Below are positions 33,130 to 42,023 of a stretch of DNA of 64,000 nucleotides, one piece after another. The DNA comes from Defluviibacillus sp043739385. Lineage in GTDB: Bacteria > Pseudomonadota > Gammaproteobacteria > Burkholderiales > Burkholderiaceae_C. The notes below the pieces were generated by a model. It saw nothing but the letters and a program-made list of their open reading frames with translations. It searched no databases and was not told the origin of the DNA. Made by a program: the position numbers and the translations under genes. The stretch lies in contig JAYUED010000008.1 of assembly GCA_043739385.1 (NCBI GenBank), forward strand, positions 1 to 64,000. Reading direction: 5' to 3'. Positions within the stretch are counted from its first letter, which is position 1, and each line of letters starts with the position of its first letter.

Positions 33130-34418
33130 GTGCGAGTGCGATGCTCTTGATTTCGGCCTGTATTTATCTGGCCATTGGCGTTCCGGTAGCGTTTGCGCTG
33201 GGCTTGTCCACCATCACAGCGTTGCTGGTATCTGGCAATTTTCCGATGTTGGTGTTGCTGAAAGAGACCTTCACTGGTATCGACAGCTTTCCACTCATGG
33301 CGGTGCCCTTTTTCATCTTGGCGGCAGAGCTGATGAGTGGTGGCTCGTTGACCGAGGTGTTGCTCAAGTTTGCAGGCCAGTTCGTCGGCCACAAGCGTGG
33401 CGGTCTGGGTTATACCAACGTGGTGGCGCTGACGTTCTTTTCCGGTATCTCTGGTTCCGCCTTGGCAGACGCCGCAGGCCCCGGTGCGATGATGATTCGC
33501 ATGATGGACAAGGCTGGTTACGGCAGGCCTTATGCGGCGGCGCTCACCGCGTCTACCGCTATCGTCGGGCCCATCATTCCGCCCTCCATCATCATGATTA
33601 TTTATGCGCTTGCTGACGACAACGTCTCGGTGGGGGCGCTGTTCGTGGCTGGGCTGATTCCGGGCTTGCTGATCGCGGTAGCGATGTGTTGTGTGAACTG
33701 GTATGTGTCTAAACAGCGCAACTACAAGGGCGATGGCCAACTGCCCACATGGCCCGAGATTGTGCGTACCACTTGGCGCGCGCTGCCGGCGGTGCTGCTG
33801 CCAGTGCTGATTTTGGGTGGGATGCGTGCTGGTTGGTTCACGCCCACCGAGGCTTCGGTAGTCGCGGTGTTCTACGCGCTGTTCTGCGGCAAATACATCT
33901 ACCGCACGCTGGAATGGAAGGCCGTGCCTGACATCCTTTCGCGCTCAGCATTATTGACAGCCTCGGTTCTCATCATCATTGGCCTGTCCGCTTCATTCGC
34001 GTGGGTGCTGACGATTGAAAACGTGCCGCAAAACGTGGCGAACTGGATCGTTTCCATGCACCTTAATGCCTGGACGTTCCTGATCGTCGTCAACGTGTTT
34101 TTATTGCTGTTTGGCATTTTCATCGAGCCACTGCCTGGTGTGATGGTGCTGGTGCCGATCCTCGCCCCTGTGGCTGCCAAGTTGGGTGTGGACCCAATTC
34201 ATTTTGCGATGGTGGTCATCTACAACCTTACGCTGGGGATGATCACGCCACCAGTGGGCGGGCTGCTGTTTGTTACGTCCAACGTGTCCAAGGTGCCGCT
34301 TTCCGAGTTGACGCGTGAACTCGTCCCTTTTCTGTGGGCGCATGGCGCGGTGCTGATGCTGTTGACCTTCATGCCCGCTTTGAGCAACTGGCTGCCCCAT
34401 GTGATGGGCTTCAAGTAA
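33126..34418 (+). CDS. dctM: TRAP transporter large permease DctM
   Basis: This is the 430-residue transport subunit with about 12 helices. Family landmarks are PVAFALGLSTITALLV, FPLMAVPFFILAAELMSGG, FFSGISGSALADAAGPGAMM, GPIIPPSIIMIIYALA and NLTLGMITPPVGGLLFVTSN. It overlaps dctQ (ATGA) and is followed after 28 bases by otnK, tying transport to the tetronate-degrading enzymes. Length and termini are complete. Confidence 0.96.
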   Translation: MSASAMLLISACIYLAIGVPVAFALGLSTITALLVSGNFPMLVLLKETFTGIDSFPLMAVPFFILAAELMSGGSLTEVLLKFAGQFVGHKRGGLGYTNVVALTFFSGISGSALADAAGPGAMMIRMMDKAGYGRPYAAALTASTAIVGPIIPPSIIMIIYALADDNVSVGALFVAGLIPGLLIAVAMCCVNWYVSKQRNYKGDGQLPTWPEIVRTTWRALPAVLLPVLILGGMRAGWFTPTEASVVAVFYALFCGKYIYRTLEWKAVPDILSRSALLTASVLIIIGLSASFAWVLTIENVPQNVANWIVSMHLNAWTFLIVVNVFLLLFGIFIEPLPGVMVLVPILAPVAAKLGVDPIHFAMVVIYNLTLGMITPPVGGLLFVTSNVSKVPLSELTRELVPFLWAHGAVLMLLTFMPALSNWLPHVMGFK

Positions 34419-34446
34419 CTTAAAACTCACTTAAAACGAGGTACAC

Positions 34447-35742
34447 ATGCTCAAACTGGGTTGCATTGCCGACGACTTTACTGGGGCCACCGACCTCGCT
34501 AACAATTTGGTGCGCGCGGGGATGCGGGTGGTACAGACCATTGGAGTGCCTGCTGCCCCATGGGGTGAGCCGTTTAGTGGGAACGTGGATGCGGTGGTGG
34601 TGGCGCTCAAGTCCCGCACCATCGCTCCTGCTGATGCTGTGCGCCAGTCGCTGGAGGCTTTGGCGTGGCTTAAAGCCGCAGGGGCTGCACAGATTTACTT
34701 CAAATACTGCTCCACCTTTGACAGCACCGCGCAAGGCAATATCGGCCCTGTAATGGAGGCGCTGATGGACGCTTTGGATACTGATTTCACCATCGCGACC
34801 CCAGCTTTCCCCGACAACAACCGTACCGTATTCAAGGGCTACCTGTTTGCTGGCGATGGCTTGCTGAACGAGAGCGGCATGCAAAACCACCCGCTCACGC
34901 CCATGGTCGACGCCAACCTGGTGCGGGTACTGCAAGCGCAATGCGGGCGTGAGGTCGGTCTGATCGACTACCGCACCGTCGCTCTGGGCACCGAGGCTAT
35001 TACTGAACGCATCGCGCAGCTGAAGACGCGAGGTGTGGGTATTGCCATCGTAGACGCCATTTCTAACGACGACCTGATACGCCTCGGCCCTGCGCTCAAA
35101 TCCCTACCGTTGGTGACCGCAGGTTCCGGTGTGGCCATCGGTTTGCCGCAAAACTTCGGTATCGCACCGACGTCGCAGTCAAGCCAATTGCCTGCAGCAC
35201 GCGGCTGGCAGGCTGTGGTTTCAGGCAGTTGCTCGCTGGCTACCAACCGACAGGTTCAGGCCTTTATCGCAGCCAAGCGGCCCGCGTGGGCACTCGATCC
35301 ACTGAACATCGCCCGCCAAGAAGCTGCAGGCGTGAATGTGGTGGCCGAGGTTTTAGCTTGGGCGGCGCCACTGTTACCCCAAGGGCCGGTGCTGGTGTAC
35401 GCCACAGCGGACGCCCAGTCGGTGAAAGCCGTTCAAGTCCAGTTGGGTGTAGACGAGGCTGGCGCATTGGTTGAGCGCACGTTGGCTGCTATTGCGGGTG
35501 CGTTGGTGGCTTCTGGCGTGGGGCAATTGATCGTTGCAGGTGGAGAGACTTCGGGTGCATGCGTGCAAGCGCTGGGTATCACCCAGTTGCAGATTGGCCC
35601 GCAGATTGACCCCGGTGTACCGTGGTGCCATGCGCACAGCGCAGCGGCGGGGCAAGGGATTCAGGGTGTTCACCTTGCGCTCAAATCTGGCAATTTTGGG
35701 GGTGATGACTTCTTTACTAAAGCCTTTACTCAGCTGGGCTGA
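34447..35742 (+). CDS. otnK: 3-oxo-tetronate 4-kinase (DUF1537 four-carbon acid sugar kinase)
   Basis: OtnK phosphorylates 3-oxo-tetronate with ATP. The 431-residue protein carries the canonical motifs: LGCIADDFTGATDLANNLV at the N-terminus, YFKYCSTFDSTAQGNIGPV near residue 80, and the nucleotide-binding AGGETSGACVQALGI and LKSGNFGGDDFF near the C-terminus. It stands between dctM and otnC in the operon and is the intact paralogue of the degenerate copy at 46261. Confidence 0.94.
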   Translation: MLKLGCIADDFTGATDLANNLVRAGMRVVQTIGVPAAPWGEPFSGNVDAVVVALKSRTIAPADAVRQSLEALAWLKAAGAAQIYFKYCSTFDSTAQGNIGPVMEALMDALDTDFTIATPAFPDNNRTVFKGYLFAGDGLLNESGMQNHPLTPMVDANLVRVLQAQCGREVGLIDYRTVALGTEAITERIAQLKTRGVGIAIVDAISNDDLIRLGPALKSLPLVTAGSGVAIGLPQNFGIAPTSQSSQLPAARGWQAVVSGSCSLATNRQVQAFIAAKRPAWALDPLNIARQEAAGVNVVAEVLAWAAPLLPQGPVLVYATADAQSVKAVQVQLGVDEAGALVERTLAAIAGALVASGVGQLIVAGGETSGACVQALGITQLQIGPQIDPGVPWCHAHSAAAGQGIQGVHLALKSGNFGGDDFFTKAFTQLG

Positions 35743-35757
35743 CCTAGGGCAAGGGAC

Positions 35758-36453
35758 ATGACCGACATGACAGAATCTCAAGCCCGTGACGAAATTTGCC
35801 GTATCGGCCATAGCCTGTTTGCGCGAGGCTATGTCCACGCCACTGCAGGCAACATCAGCATTCGCTTGGACGAGGAATACGGCGGGGGCTACCTCATCAC
35901 ACCAACCGATGCCTGCCTGGGTTTTCTCGACCCCGCACGGTTGGCCCGGCTAGACGCGCAGCTGAACCTCCTCAGTGGCGATGAAGCCAGTAAAACTATA
36001 GCACTCCATCAAGGTATATACAGGACATCAAGGCTATTTGACTCAAAAACTTGCTGCGTCATTCATACCCACAGCACTCACTGCGTGCAATTGAGCCTGC
36101 ACCCCAACGCCACCGAGCTGCTGCCCGCCCTCACCCCCTACTTCGTCATGAAAGTAGGCCACGTCCCACTTATCCCCTACTACCGTCCTGGTGCGCCCCA
36201 AGCCGCCGAGGTCGTCGCTCAGACCATCACCCACTACGGTGAGCGCGGCACGCCCTTGCGCGCCGTGATGCTGACACGCCTAGGTCCCAACGTCTGGCAC
36301 GACAGCCCCGCTGCGGCGATGGCAACGCTGGAAGAGCTGGAGGAAACGGCTCGTTTGGCCTGCCAAATCCGTGCATCAGGCACCACGTTTCCCGAACCAT
36401 TAGCCCCACACCATATTCAGGAACTGCGCGATACTTTTGGCGCACGCTGGTGA
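35758..36453 (+). CDS. otnC: 3-oxo-tetronate 4-phosphate decarboxylase (class II aldolase family)
   Basis: OtnC splits 3-oxo-tetronate 4-phosphate to dihydroxyacetone phosphate and CO2. The 231-residue protein has the class II aldolase/adducin fold: RGYVHATAGNISIRL, metal ligands in CVIHTHSTHCVQL (HTH) and a third His near MLTRLGPNVWHDSP. Codons 80-100 (36000-36055) include ACTATAGCACTCCATC and GGCTATTTGACTCAAAA, which match the dispersed repeat pattern and replace the usual family sequence there. Its ATG follows otnK by 15 bases. Confidence 0.93.
   Translation: MTDMTESQARDEICRIGHSLFARGYVHATAGNISIRLDEEYGGGYLITPTDACLGFLDPARLARLDAQLNLLSGDEASKTIALHQGIYRTSRLFDSKTCCVIHTHSTHCVQLSLHPNATELLPALTPYFVMKVGHVPLIPYYRPGAPQAAEVVAQTITHYGERGTPLRAVMLTRLGPNVWHDSPAAAMATLEELEETARLACQIRASGTTFPEPLAPHHIQELRDTFGARW
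36000..36055 (+). repeat. Degenerate dispersed repeat inside otnC
   Basis: CTATAGCACTCC, AAGGTATATACAGG and AAGGCTATTTGACTCAAAA follow the repeat's ATAGC-GCTTATA-AGGCT-TT pattern and are translated in frame as ALHQGIYRTSRLFDSK. The match is by eye. Confidence 0.35.
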
Positions 36454-36530
36454 TGCGCCCAACACCACAATGCGCCACTGCAAGCCATGCGGTTGCCCTT
36501 CTTTTGAACTGATACCGACACGACACCACC

Positions 36531-37364
36531 ATGCCTAAATTTGCCGCCAACCTGTCGATGATGTACACCGACATGCCTTTCCTTGATCGCTTTGACGCCG
36601 CTGCCAAAGATGGCTTCAAAGCCGTGGAATATCTCTTCCCCTACGCATTTGCAAAAGAAGAACTGGCCGCCCGCCTTCAGGCTAACGGTCTGCAACAGGT
36701 GCTGTTCAACGCCCCCCCTGGCGGCACGGATGCGGCGTCCATCACCCACGCCTGGGACACCACAGGCAGGCGTGGTACCGCCTGCCTGCCCGGTCTGGAA
36801 GCTGAATTCCGTGCCGGTGTGGTGCTGGCGCTCGACTATGCCCAAGCCCTGAACTGCCCCCGTATCCACCTGATGGCGGGTCTCATCCCTCAAGGTTCAG
36901 AACGCGAAGCCGTGCAGCCCACCTATCTCGCTAACCTGCGCTGGGCCGCCGCTGAGGCTGCCAAACAGGGATTAGATGTACTCATTGAGCCTATCAACAC
37001 CCGCGACATCCCACGTTTTTTCCTGAACCGCCAAGACCATGCGCACGAAATAATCGATATGGTGGGAGCGCCTAATTTGAAAGTGCAGATGGATCTGTAC
37101 CACTGCCAAATCGTCGAGGGCGATGTGGCCATGAAAATCCGCCAGTACCTGCCCACTGGGCGTGTCGGTCATTTCCAGATTGCCGGTGTGCCCGAGCGGC
37201 ATGAACCCGATGTGGGTGAGGTGAACTACCCGTATTTGCTTCAGGTCATCGACGAAGTAGCCAAAGCAACCGGTTGGGAGGGCTGGGTAGGGTGCGAATA
37301 CCGGCCACGGCTAGGCGCTCAGGCGGGCGGAACAACGGCCGGGTTGGGATGGATGAGCGCTTAA
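36531..37364 (+). CDS. otnI: 2-oxo-tetronate isomerase (hydroxypyruvate isomerase family)
   Basis: OtnI interconverts 2-oxo- and 3-oxo-tetronate, connecting LtnD to OtnK. The 277-residue protein is a TIM barrel of the Hyi family: MPKFAANLSMMYTDMPFLDR, FKAVEYLFPYAF, the Glu of IEPINTRDIPRFFL, KVQMDLYHCQIVEGD, GHFQIAGVPERHEPDVGE and the C-terminal GCEYRP with GGTTAGLGW. Both ends match the family, so it is complete. It is the last recognisable gene of the operon; decayed DNA begins about 140 bases downstream. Confidence 0.93.
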   Translation: MPKFAANLSMMYTDMPFLDRFDAAAKDGFKAVEYLFPYAFAKEELAARLQANGLQQVLFNAPPGGTDAASITHAWDTTGRRGTACLPGLEAEFRAGVVLALDYAQALNCPRIHLMAGLIPQGSEREAVQPTYLANLRWAAAEAAKQGLDVLIEPINTRDIPRFFLNRQDHAHEIIDMVGAPNLKVQMDLYHCQIVEGDVAMKIRQYLPTGRVGHFQIAGVPERHEPDVGEVNYPYLLQVIDEVAKATGWEGWVGCEYRPRLGAQAGGTTAGLGWMSA

Positions 37365-37502
37365 CTACGGCGTTTGTTACCGTTATTTACGCGACTCACG
37401 TTACTTACGTTACTCATGCCTCCCCATGCAACAACCCCATAAACCGCTCCGTCACTGCATTCACTGGCCTGTCGCAGTGAAGCAGACTGCCCCACGCCGT
37501 TA

Positions 37503-37986
37503 GGGACGGTCTGAACAACTCAAGTACAAGCGTACTTGCAGGTTGCTATATTTTGCATCGTGAATTAAAGCGGCAGAGTCATTGAGTTCACTGACCCTTT
37601 GCCGCGTGCAGGAGCCGTATTCTTCTTCAATTCCCGGTAGTGCACCTTGGTGATCCCTTGGTAACCGGTGTCCCCGAAGGCGTCGACTTCCTGGCCGTGC
37701 CGCAGGCTGTTGCCCTCGGTGACGTCGCCCACATGACCCGATGTGCACCAGACCCGAATCCGCATCCACCCCAATGTGGGCTTTCATACCGAAGGGCCAT
37801 TGGCGGCCCTTCTTGCTGGAATGCATCACCGGGTCGCGTGCTCTGTCTTTGTTCTTCGTGGAGCTGGGCGTGGGGATCCGCGTGGCGTCCACGGCCGTGC
37901 CTGCCTTGAGCAGCAAGCCGCGCTCGCTGAGCAGCGCATTGACCACTACCAGGACTGCTCGGCCAGCTCGTGGCGCTCCAGACGGT
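37503..37986 (-). mobile_element. IS5-family insertion sequence remnant
   Basis: Transposase fragments are read on the minus strand in several frames: RLERHELAEQ, NALLSERGLLLKAGTAVDAT, SSTKNKDRARDPVMHSSKKG, GMKAHIGVDADSGLVH, then after a frameshift GNSLRHGQEVDAFGDTGYQG joined to KVHYRELKKNTA. That join skips about 70 family residues. The left edge GGGACGGTCTGAACAA (37503-37518) looks like an IS5 terminal repeat; the other end is lost where an SMP-30 remnant abuts. The N-terminal third is missing, so the element is inactive. Confidence 0.82.
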
Positions 37987-38240
37987 AACGTCCCCTTTGG
38001 TTCACCGACCCACCTTATGGTTTTTGAGTGACCGGGAAGGCCATCAAACCGCCAATCATGTGTTTTTCTACAGCCTGCTTACTGGTAAATTGACCGCTTC
38101 CGCTGCCTGGGTGAACGAGCCCAATCGCCTGGCGTTTGCGCCAAAGGAAACCTTGCTCTACGTGTCGGATACCTCGTCTGCTCTGCTGCAGATCGACGAC
38201 GTGTGTGTGTCCGCAGTCGCTGCGCTTGGCTGATGGCCCC
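37987..38240 (+). pseudogene. SMP-30/gluconolactonase family gene remnant
   Basis: LWFTDPPYGF at 37992-38023 ends in a stop, and after a frameshift the frame continues DREGHQTANHVFFYSLLTGK with EPNRLAFAPKETLLYVSDTS up to a stop near 38233. These are core blades of the SMP-30/gluconolactonase beta-propeller. The N-terminal half is replaced by the IS5 remnant, and downstream codons up to about 38420 are too degraded to assign. Confidence 0.75.
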
Positions 38241-38509
38241 GGAGCCTTGCAAATGAAGGTGAGCTTCGTTGAATATATGGCAGCGAAGTGGTGCTTATGG
38301 GGCAACTCGCGGGCAGTGCAGAGGCGCCTCCATCATGTGGTGCCCGGCCACCGCACCGCTTCGCTCCACCAGACTGTAGTGCTGGATATTGATCTTGCTG
38401 CCCTACACCTGTTTGACAAAGCGACGGACCTGCATGTGTGAAATTGTGTAAAAACGTGTGTTAATGTTAATGTTAATGTGCGTTTTTTGACAGTTTGAAG
38501 GAGACAGCC

Positions 38510-39850
38510 ATGAAGAGAAGAACATTGATCCAATCCGCCGGGGGCAGTGCCATTGGGCTTATCAGTGTTGGCCTGCCCTTGGTGGGTATGGCACAAGACC
38601 GCTTCGCCAAGTACAAAGGCCAAACCGTGGTGATGAGCATCCCAGCTTATGCGCACTACGACGCGATGCTTAAGCTGTTGCCAGAGTTCACCATGCAAAC
38701 CGGAATCAAAGTCGAATTTGACAAGCTGTCCATTCCGCATATGAAGGTCAAGCAGCTGCTGGAGATGGCCAAGCCCCAGGGCGAATACGACTTAGCGTGT
38801 TACGTGGTGACGTGGAAGAGCGAATACGTCAAAAAGAATCTGATCCGCGAGTTGGAGCCGTTCTTTAAAAACCCGGCACTGGTCGACCCGGATTACGACT
38901 TCAAAGACGTGGTGCCCCGCTACGTCGAAAACATTGGCTTGGTGGGTGGGCCCAAAGGCTACCTTGCAGGCCCCGGTGCTAGGCTTTACGGGATGCCCTA
39001 CGGCGCAGAAACCTCTGTTCTGGCTTACCGCCGCGATGTATTTTCCAAGCTCAACTTGAAAGCGCCGGAGCTGTACACCGATCTGGAAAAACTTTTGCCT
39101 GTGCTGAAAGAAAAATCTGGCATTGGCGCTATGACCTCGCGTGGCCAAGCCGGTCACCAGTGCGTTCACGCGTGGTTACTGCACTTGAACCCATTGGGCG
39201 GCAAGGTATTTGACGACAAGTGGAAGCCTGTTTTCAACAACGACATCGGCGTAAAAGCGCTCAAAATCTTGAAGCTTATTTCGGACACTGGCCCAGCCGG
39301 TATATCCGGCTTCACCCAGGGCGACATGATGAACTCGTTCCTTCAAGGTCAATCAGCTATGTACCTGGATTCGACCTTGGTTTTTGGGCAGGTCAACGAC
39401 CCGGTCAAATCGAAAATTGCTGGTCTGGTCAGCTATGTGATTCATCCCAAAGGCAGCCGCTACGCATCGCAATCGGGCGGGCTCGGTTTGGCGATTCCCA
39501 AGAATGCCAAGAACCCCGATGCAGCGTTTTTGCTGATGCAATGGCTGACCAGCAAAACGCAGGACAAAGCCGTCTGCCGTGCCGGTGGCGTGCCCACCCG
39601 AAACTCCACAATAAAGGACGCCGATATGGTTCGCCTCTACCCTGAGTTCATAACTCTGCGCCAGCAGCTGGAATACGCTAACCCCGATTGGCGTCCGATC
39701 ATTGCCGAGTGGGACGAAATCAACATTAATGTCCTGGGTGTGGCGGTGTCGGAAGCCTTGACCGGCAAAAAGACCCCTGAGGAAGCGCTGAACGGCATAG
39801 TGCCCAAGGTGACGGAAATCATGCAGCGAGGCGGCTACTACAAGACCTGA
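38510..39850 (+). CDS. Extracellular solute-binding protein (ABC sugar-type, family 1)
   Basis: This 446-residue periplasmic receptor has a leader with a twin-arginine-like start (MKRRTLIQSAGGSAIGL) and an alanine-containing cleavage site near GMAQDRF. Family features are GIKVEFDKLSIPHMKVKQLL, GMPYGAETSVLAYRRDVF, GDMMNSFLQGQSAMYLDSTL and GGLGLAIPKNAKNPDAAF. ATG 38510 has an AAGGAGA ribosome binding site. No permease or ATPase gene follows, so it is an orphan receptor next to decayed DNA, possibly the survivor of a sugar transport operon linked to the gluconolactonase remnant. Confidence 0.9.
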   Translation: MKRRTLIQSAGGSAIGLISVGLPLVGMAQDRFAKYKGQTVVMSIPAYAHYDAMLKLLPEFTMQTGIKVEFDKLSIPHMKVKQLLEMAKPQGEYDLACYVVTWKSEYVKKNLIRELEPFFKNPALVDPDYDFKDVVPRYVENIGLVGGPKGYLAGPGARLYGMPYGAETSVLAYRRDVFSKLNLKAPELYTDLEKLLPVLKEKSGIGAMTSRGQAGHQCVHAWLLHLNPLGGKVFDDKWKPVFNNDIGVKALKILKLISDTGPAGISGFTQGDMMNSFLQGQSAMYLDSTLVFGQVNDPVKSKIAGLVSYVIHPKGSRYASQSGGLGLAIPKNAKNPDAAFLLMQWLTSKTQDKAVCRAGGVPTRNSTIKDADMVRLYPEFITLRQQLEYANPDWRPIIAEWDEININVLGVAVSEALTGKKTPEEALNGIVPKVTEIMQRGGYYKT

Positions 39851-40111
39851 AGCCACCATAGCGTTGTTTAATCCAGCGCGGTAATGTTTACGGCATTATT
39901 TCATTCACTATAAAAATAGTAGCTTCATACGAAGCATAGATATGGGAATGACGCTCATTTTATCGAATTTTTCATTCGAACGCCCTCTTGAGTTCCTCTG
40001 GTCTACTTGGATCCTGCTGCTGTAGGCCTTGCAACTTGGCTTTTACGGCGGGAGCATGGGCATGCCCTGGAGTGACGTCAAATGGGTGGGGTAGCGATGA
40101 GGCCGCGCTAC
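39851..40111. other. Non-coding stretch with a dispersed-repeat copy
   Basis: No convincing gene is present. At 39905-39960 the pattern TAAAAATAGTAGCTTCATAC, GAAGCATAGATATGGG and GCTCATTT resembles the dispersed repeat. From 39985 a short reading of LEFLWSTWILLL interrupted by stops may be the relic of a membrane protein, too short to assign. Confidence 0.35.
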
Positions 40112-40720
40112 TCAACGGCTGTCTAGCCCTTCAAGCGCAAACACCGGCAGATCGGCCCGCCGACTCAGCCAGATACCACCGCCCAGTTCGGTGAAGCCGT
40201 TGGACAAACCCTTTCGGTACAACTGCGCGGGGTGCTGGAACAGCCTGGGGTCGGTCAGTGTTTCGTCTACCAGATCTTTCTCCCAGTCCTCGCGTGCGAT
40301 GGCTTCGACGTACAAAGCACCGGTGCACAGGCGTGCGAGATTGCGCATGGCTAACTTGGCGTCCTCGGCGCTCAGGTAGGGTAATACCCCCTGACAAATG
40401 ACCAAGTCAAACGGTGCCTTCGTGGGGTAGTTGACCACCGAACCGCGCTCCCAGCCGAAGCGCTCGCACAGGTATTCGCTGTACTCCACGCCGTGAAAGC
40501 TCGCTTGCGGGTAGTGCCGGGCGATCAGGTCGCGCCACAGGCCTATGCCGCATCCCACGTCCAGCACACGCCGCACCGGCACGCGCAGGTACTTCAGGTA
40601 GCTGCACACAAAGGTACCCAGCCGATCGACGTGCCCTGGATCGGCAACACTGGTTTTTTTGTCGAAATAGAAGCGCTGGTAATACGCCTCGTCGAACACA
40701 TCCTTACTTGCAGATGTCAT
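40112..40720 (-). CDS. Class I SAM-dependent methyltransferase
   Basis: This is a 202-residue cytoplasmic protein of unknown substrate. Motif I is RRVLDVGCGIGLWRDLIARH near residue 52, the acidic residue after strand 2 is in FHGVEYSEYL, and motif post-I is PFDLVICQGVLPYLS. The start is the ATG at 40718-40720. It is a single gene convergent with the solute-binding protein and parallel to the VOC gene 51 bases upstream. The small size and lack of a C-terminal recognition domain prevent a substrate call. Confidence 0.85.
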   Translation of the reverse strand: MTSASKDVFDEAYYQRFYFDKKTSVADPGHVDRLGTFVCSYLKYLRVPVRRVLDVGCGIGLWRDLIARHYPQASFHGVEYSEYLCERFGWERGSVVNYPTKAPFDLVICQGVLPYLSAEDAKLAMRNLARLCTGALYVEAIAREDWEKDLVDETLTDPRLFQHPAQLYRKGLSNGFTELGGGIWLSRRADLPVFALEGLDSR

Positions 40721-40771
40721 TTAACGTGTCTGAGCTTGTAACGGGCGATGCACACACAACCATAGCTCACC

Positions 40772-41152
40772 CTAGGGGGCAGGCCGGTGCAGCGCGCAAA
40801 TCTTGTTACCGTCAGGGTCACGCAGATACGCCAAGTAGAGCTTGCCTGTTGGGCCTTCGCGAAACCCCGGTGGATCTTCGCAAGTAGTGCCACCGTTGGC
40901 AGCACCTGCTGCATGGAATGCGTCACCTTGCGCTGGGGATGTCACGGTAAACCCGAGGGTGCTGCCATTGCCGTGCGAAGCGGGTTCGCCATTGATGGGG
41001 GTGGAGATTCCGAAAGTCCCCGTCGGGCTGCGGTAGAAATACCGGTTCTTGTTGGCTAGCCCTGGAGCGATACCCAGCGTGCCGAGCAACGCATCGTAAA
41101 ACCTCCTGGAAACCTCAAGATCGCTGACACCGAGTATGACGTGACTGAACAT
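40772..41152 (-). CDS. VOC-family (glyoxalase/dioxygenase-like) protein
   Basis: This 126-residue protein has the paired beta-alpha-beta-beta-beta modules of the vicinal oxygen chelate fold: MFSHVILGVSDLEVSRRFYDALLG, then FTVTSPAQGDAFHAAGAANG and KLYLAYLRDPDGNKICALH. The N-terminal His and a C-terminal acidic residue could bind a metal. A GGAGA ribosome binding site precedes its ATG. The specific reaction is unknown; the layout fits small glyoxalase-like proteins rather than GloA itself. Confidence 0.85.
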   Translation of the reverse strand: MFSHVILGVSDLEVSRRFYDALLGTLGIAPGLANKNRYFYRSPTGTFGISTPINGEPASHGNGSTLGFTVTSPAQGDAFHAAGAANGGTTCEDPPGFREGPTGKLYLAYLRDPDGNKICALHRPAP

Positions 41153-41337
41153 AGTTTTCTCCGTTGATGCCCGTTGATGGGCGATTTATGGGTGAGCCAA
41201 TTTGGGGCCAGTTAGTTGCCGAAATAGGAACGCTAGAATGGTACGCGAAGCCCTTGCGGCATCTCGAAAAAAGGGTTTCCGCCCGGGAAATACGGCTCAA
41301 AAAATGATGTGTATTTTTTGAAATACATATCCAACCT

Positions 41338-41394
41338 GGGCTGTAGCCCAAGTGAAATAAGCACAAATAGCTATTAAATTGCAAGCAAGCTTTT
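41338..41394 (-). repeat. Dispersed intergenic repeat copy
   Basis: On the reverse strand it reads AATTTAATAGCTATTTGTGC, TTATTTCACTTGGGC and TACAGCCC, the ATAGCT-GCTTAT-GGGCTACAG pattern shared with copies at 45244 and 52965. It fills much of the 252-base gap between 41153 and 41404, which otherwise holds nothing recognisable. Confidence 0.5.
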
Positions 41395-41404
41395 CCAGCA
41401 TGGC

Positions 41405-41989
41405 TCAACTTGGCTTCGGCACAAAGCCAATTACCAGCCCATCGCTGGTCACCGTAATGCTGCCTAGCTGCAACCCCAAGCCATCGGGCAGCACGAGGTC
41501 TTGCGCTTGCATGCGGTGCACCACCACCTCCAGCAGCGTACGCTCGGCCAGGACGGGGCCATAGGCATTAAGCAACGCCATGGCGCCAGGCGGTAGGGTG
41601 GGGAACTGCAGGCGTTTAAAGCGCACCTGGTGCGCACGCACTGTTCGGTCCGTGGCCTCGTATCGCAGCGCAAACTCTACGTCCAGCGTGCCCTGGTGGC
41701 TGTGATGCAGCGCGGGGCCTGCGGCGTCTACCACCGCCTCGGCGCCGAGGCGGTTTTGCGCGGGCAGCAGGCGCAACTGCGGCACCTGCACATCCAGATT
41801 CAGTAGCCCTGGCACCGGGTAGCGCAGCGGAAAGCGCTGCGCTACGGCCCGCTGCAACTGAGCAGCCGATACCTTGTAATGTGGCTGCGCTTGGGGCTGG
41901 TCTTCAGGCTCTGGTGCGGAAGATTGTGCCCAGGCCAGACGCGCCATAGGCAGGCACAGGGTGATGGGGAAGAAGAGGCGGCGGCGCAT
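41405..41989 (-). CDS. Periplasmic DUF1439-like protein
   Basis: The 194-residue product has a signal peptide (MRRRLFFPITLCLPMARLAWAQ) and a body resembling DUF1439/YceB proteins: YKVSAAQLQRAVAQRFPLRY, LLNLDVQVPQLRLLPAQNRL and EFALRYEATDRTVRAHQVRF. There is no lipobox cysteine, unlike YceB lipoproteins. ATG 41989 begins the signal peptide; a longer frame upstream would overlap the ABC gene. It is transcribed after the orphan ABC ATPase with a 34-base gap. Function is unknown. Confidence 0.75.
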   Translation of the reverse strand: MRRRLFFPITLCLPMARLAWAQSSAPEPEDQPQAQPHYKVSAAQLQRAVAQRFPLRYPVPGLLNLDVQVPQLRLLPAQNRLGAEAVVDAAGPALHHSHQGTLDVEFALRYEATDRTVRAHQVRFKRLQFPTLPPGAMALLNAYGPVLAERTLLEVVVHRMQAQDLVLPDGLGLQLGSITVTSDGLVIGFVPKPS

Positions 41990-42023
41990 GAGGGAGGTCC
42001 TTGGATGGCGGTATTTTCCCCGT

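Noticed and set aside
37274..37480. otnI truncated at its 3' end
   Set aside because: The protein ends with GGTTAGLGW and a short tail, as complete family members do.
38455..38480. TTAATG tandem repeats upstream of the orphan solute-binding protein as a phase-variable tract
   Set aside because: Only three 6-bp copies are present, too few to support phase variation.
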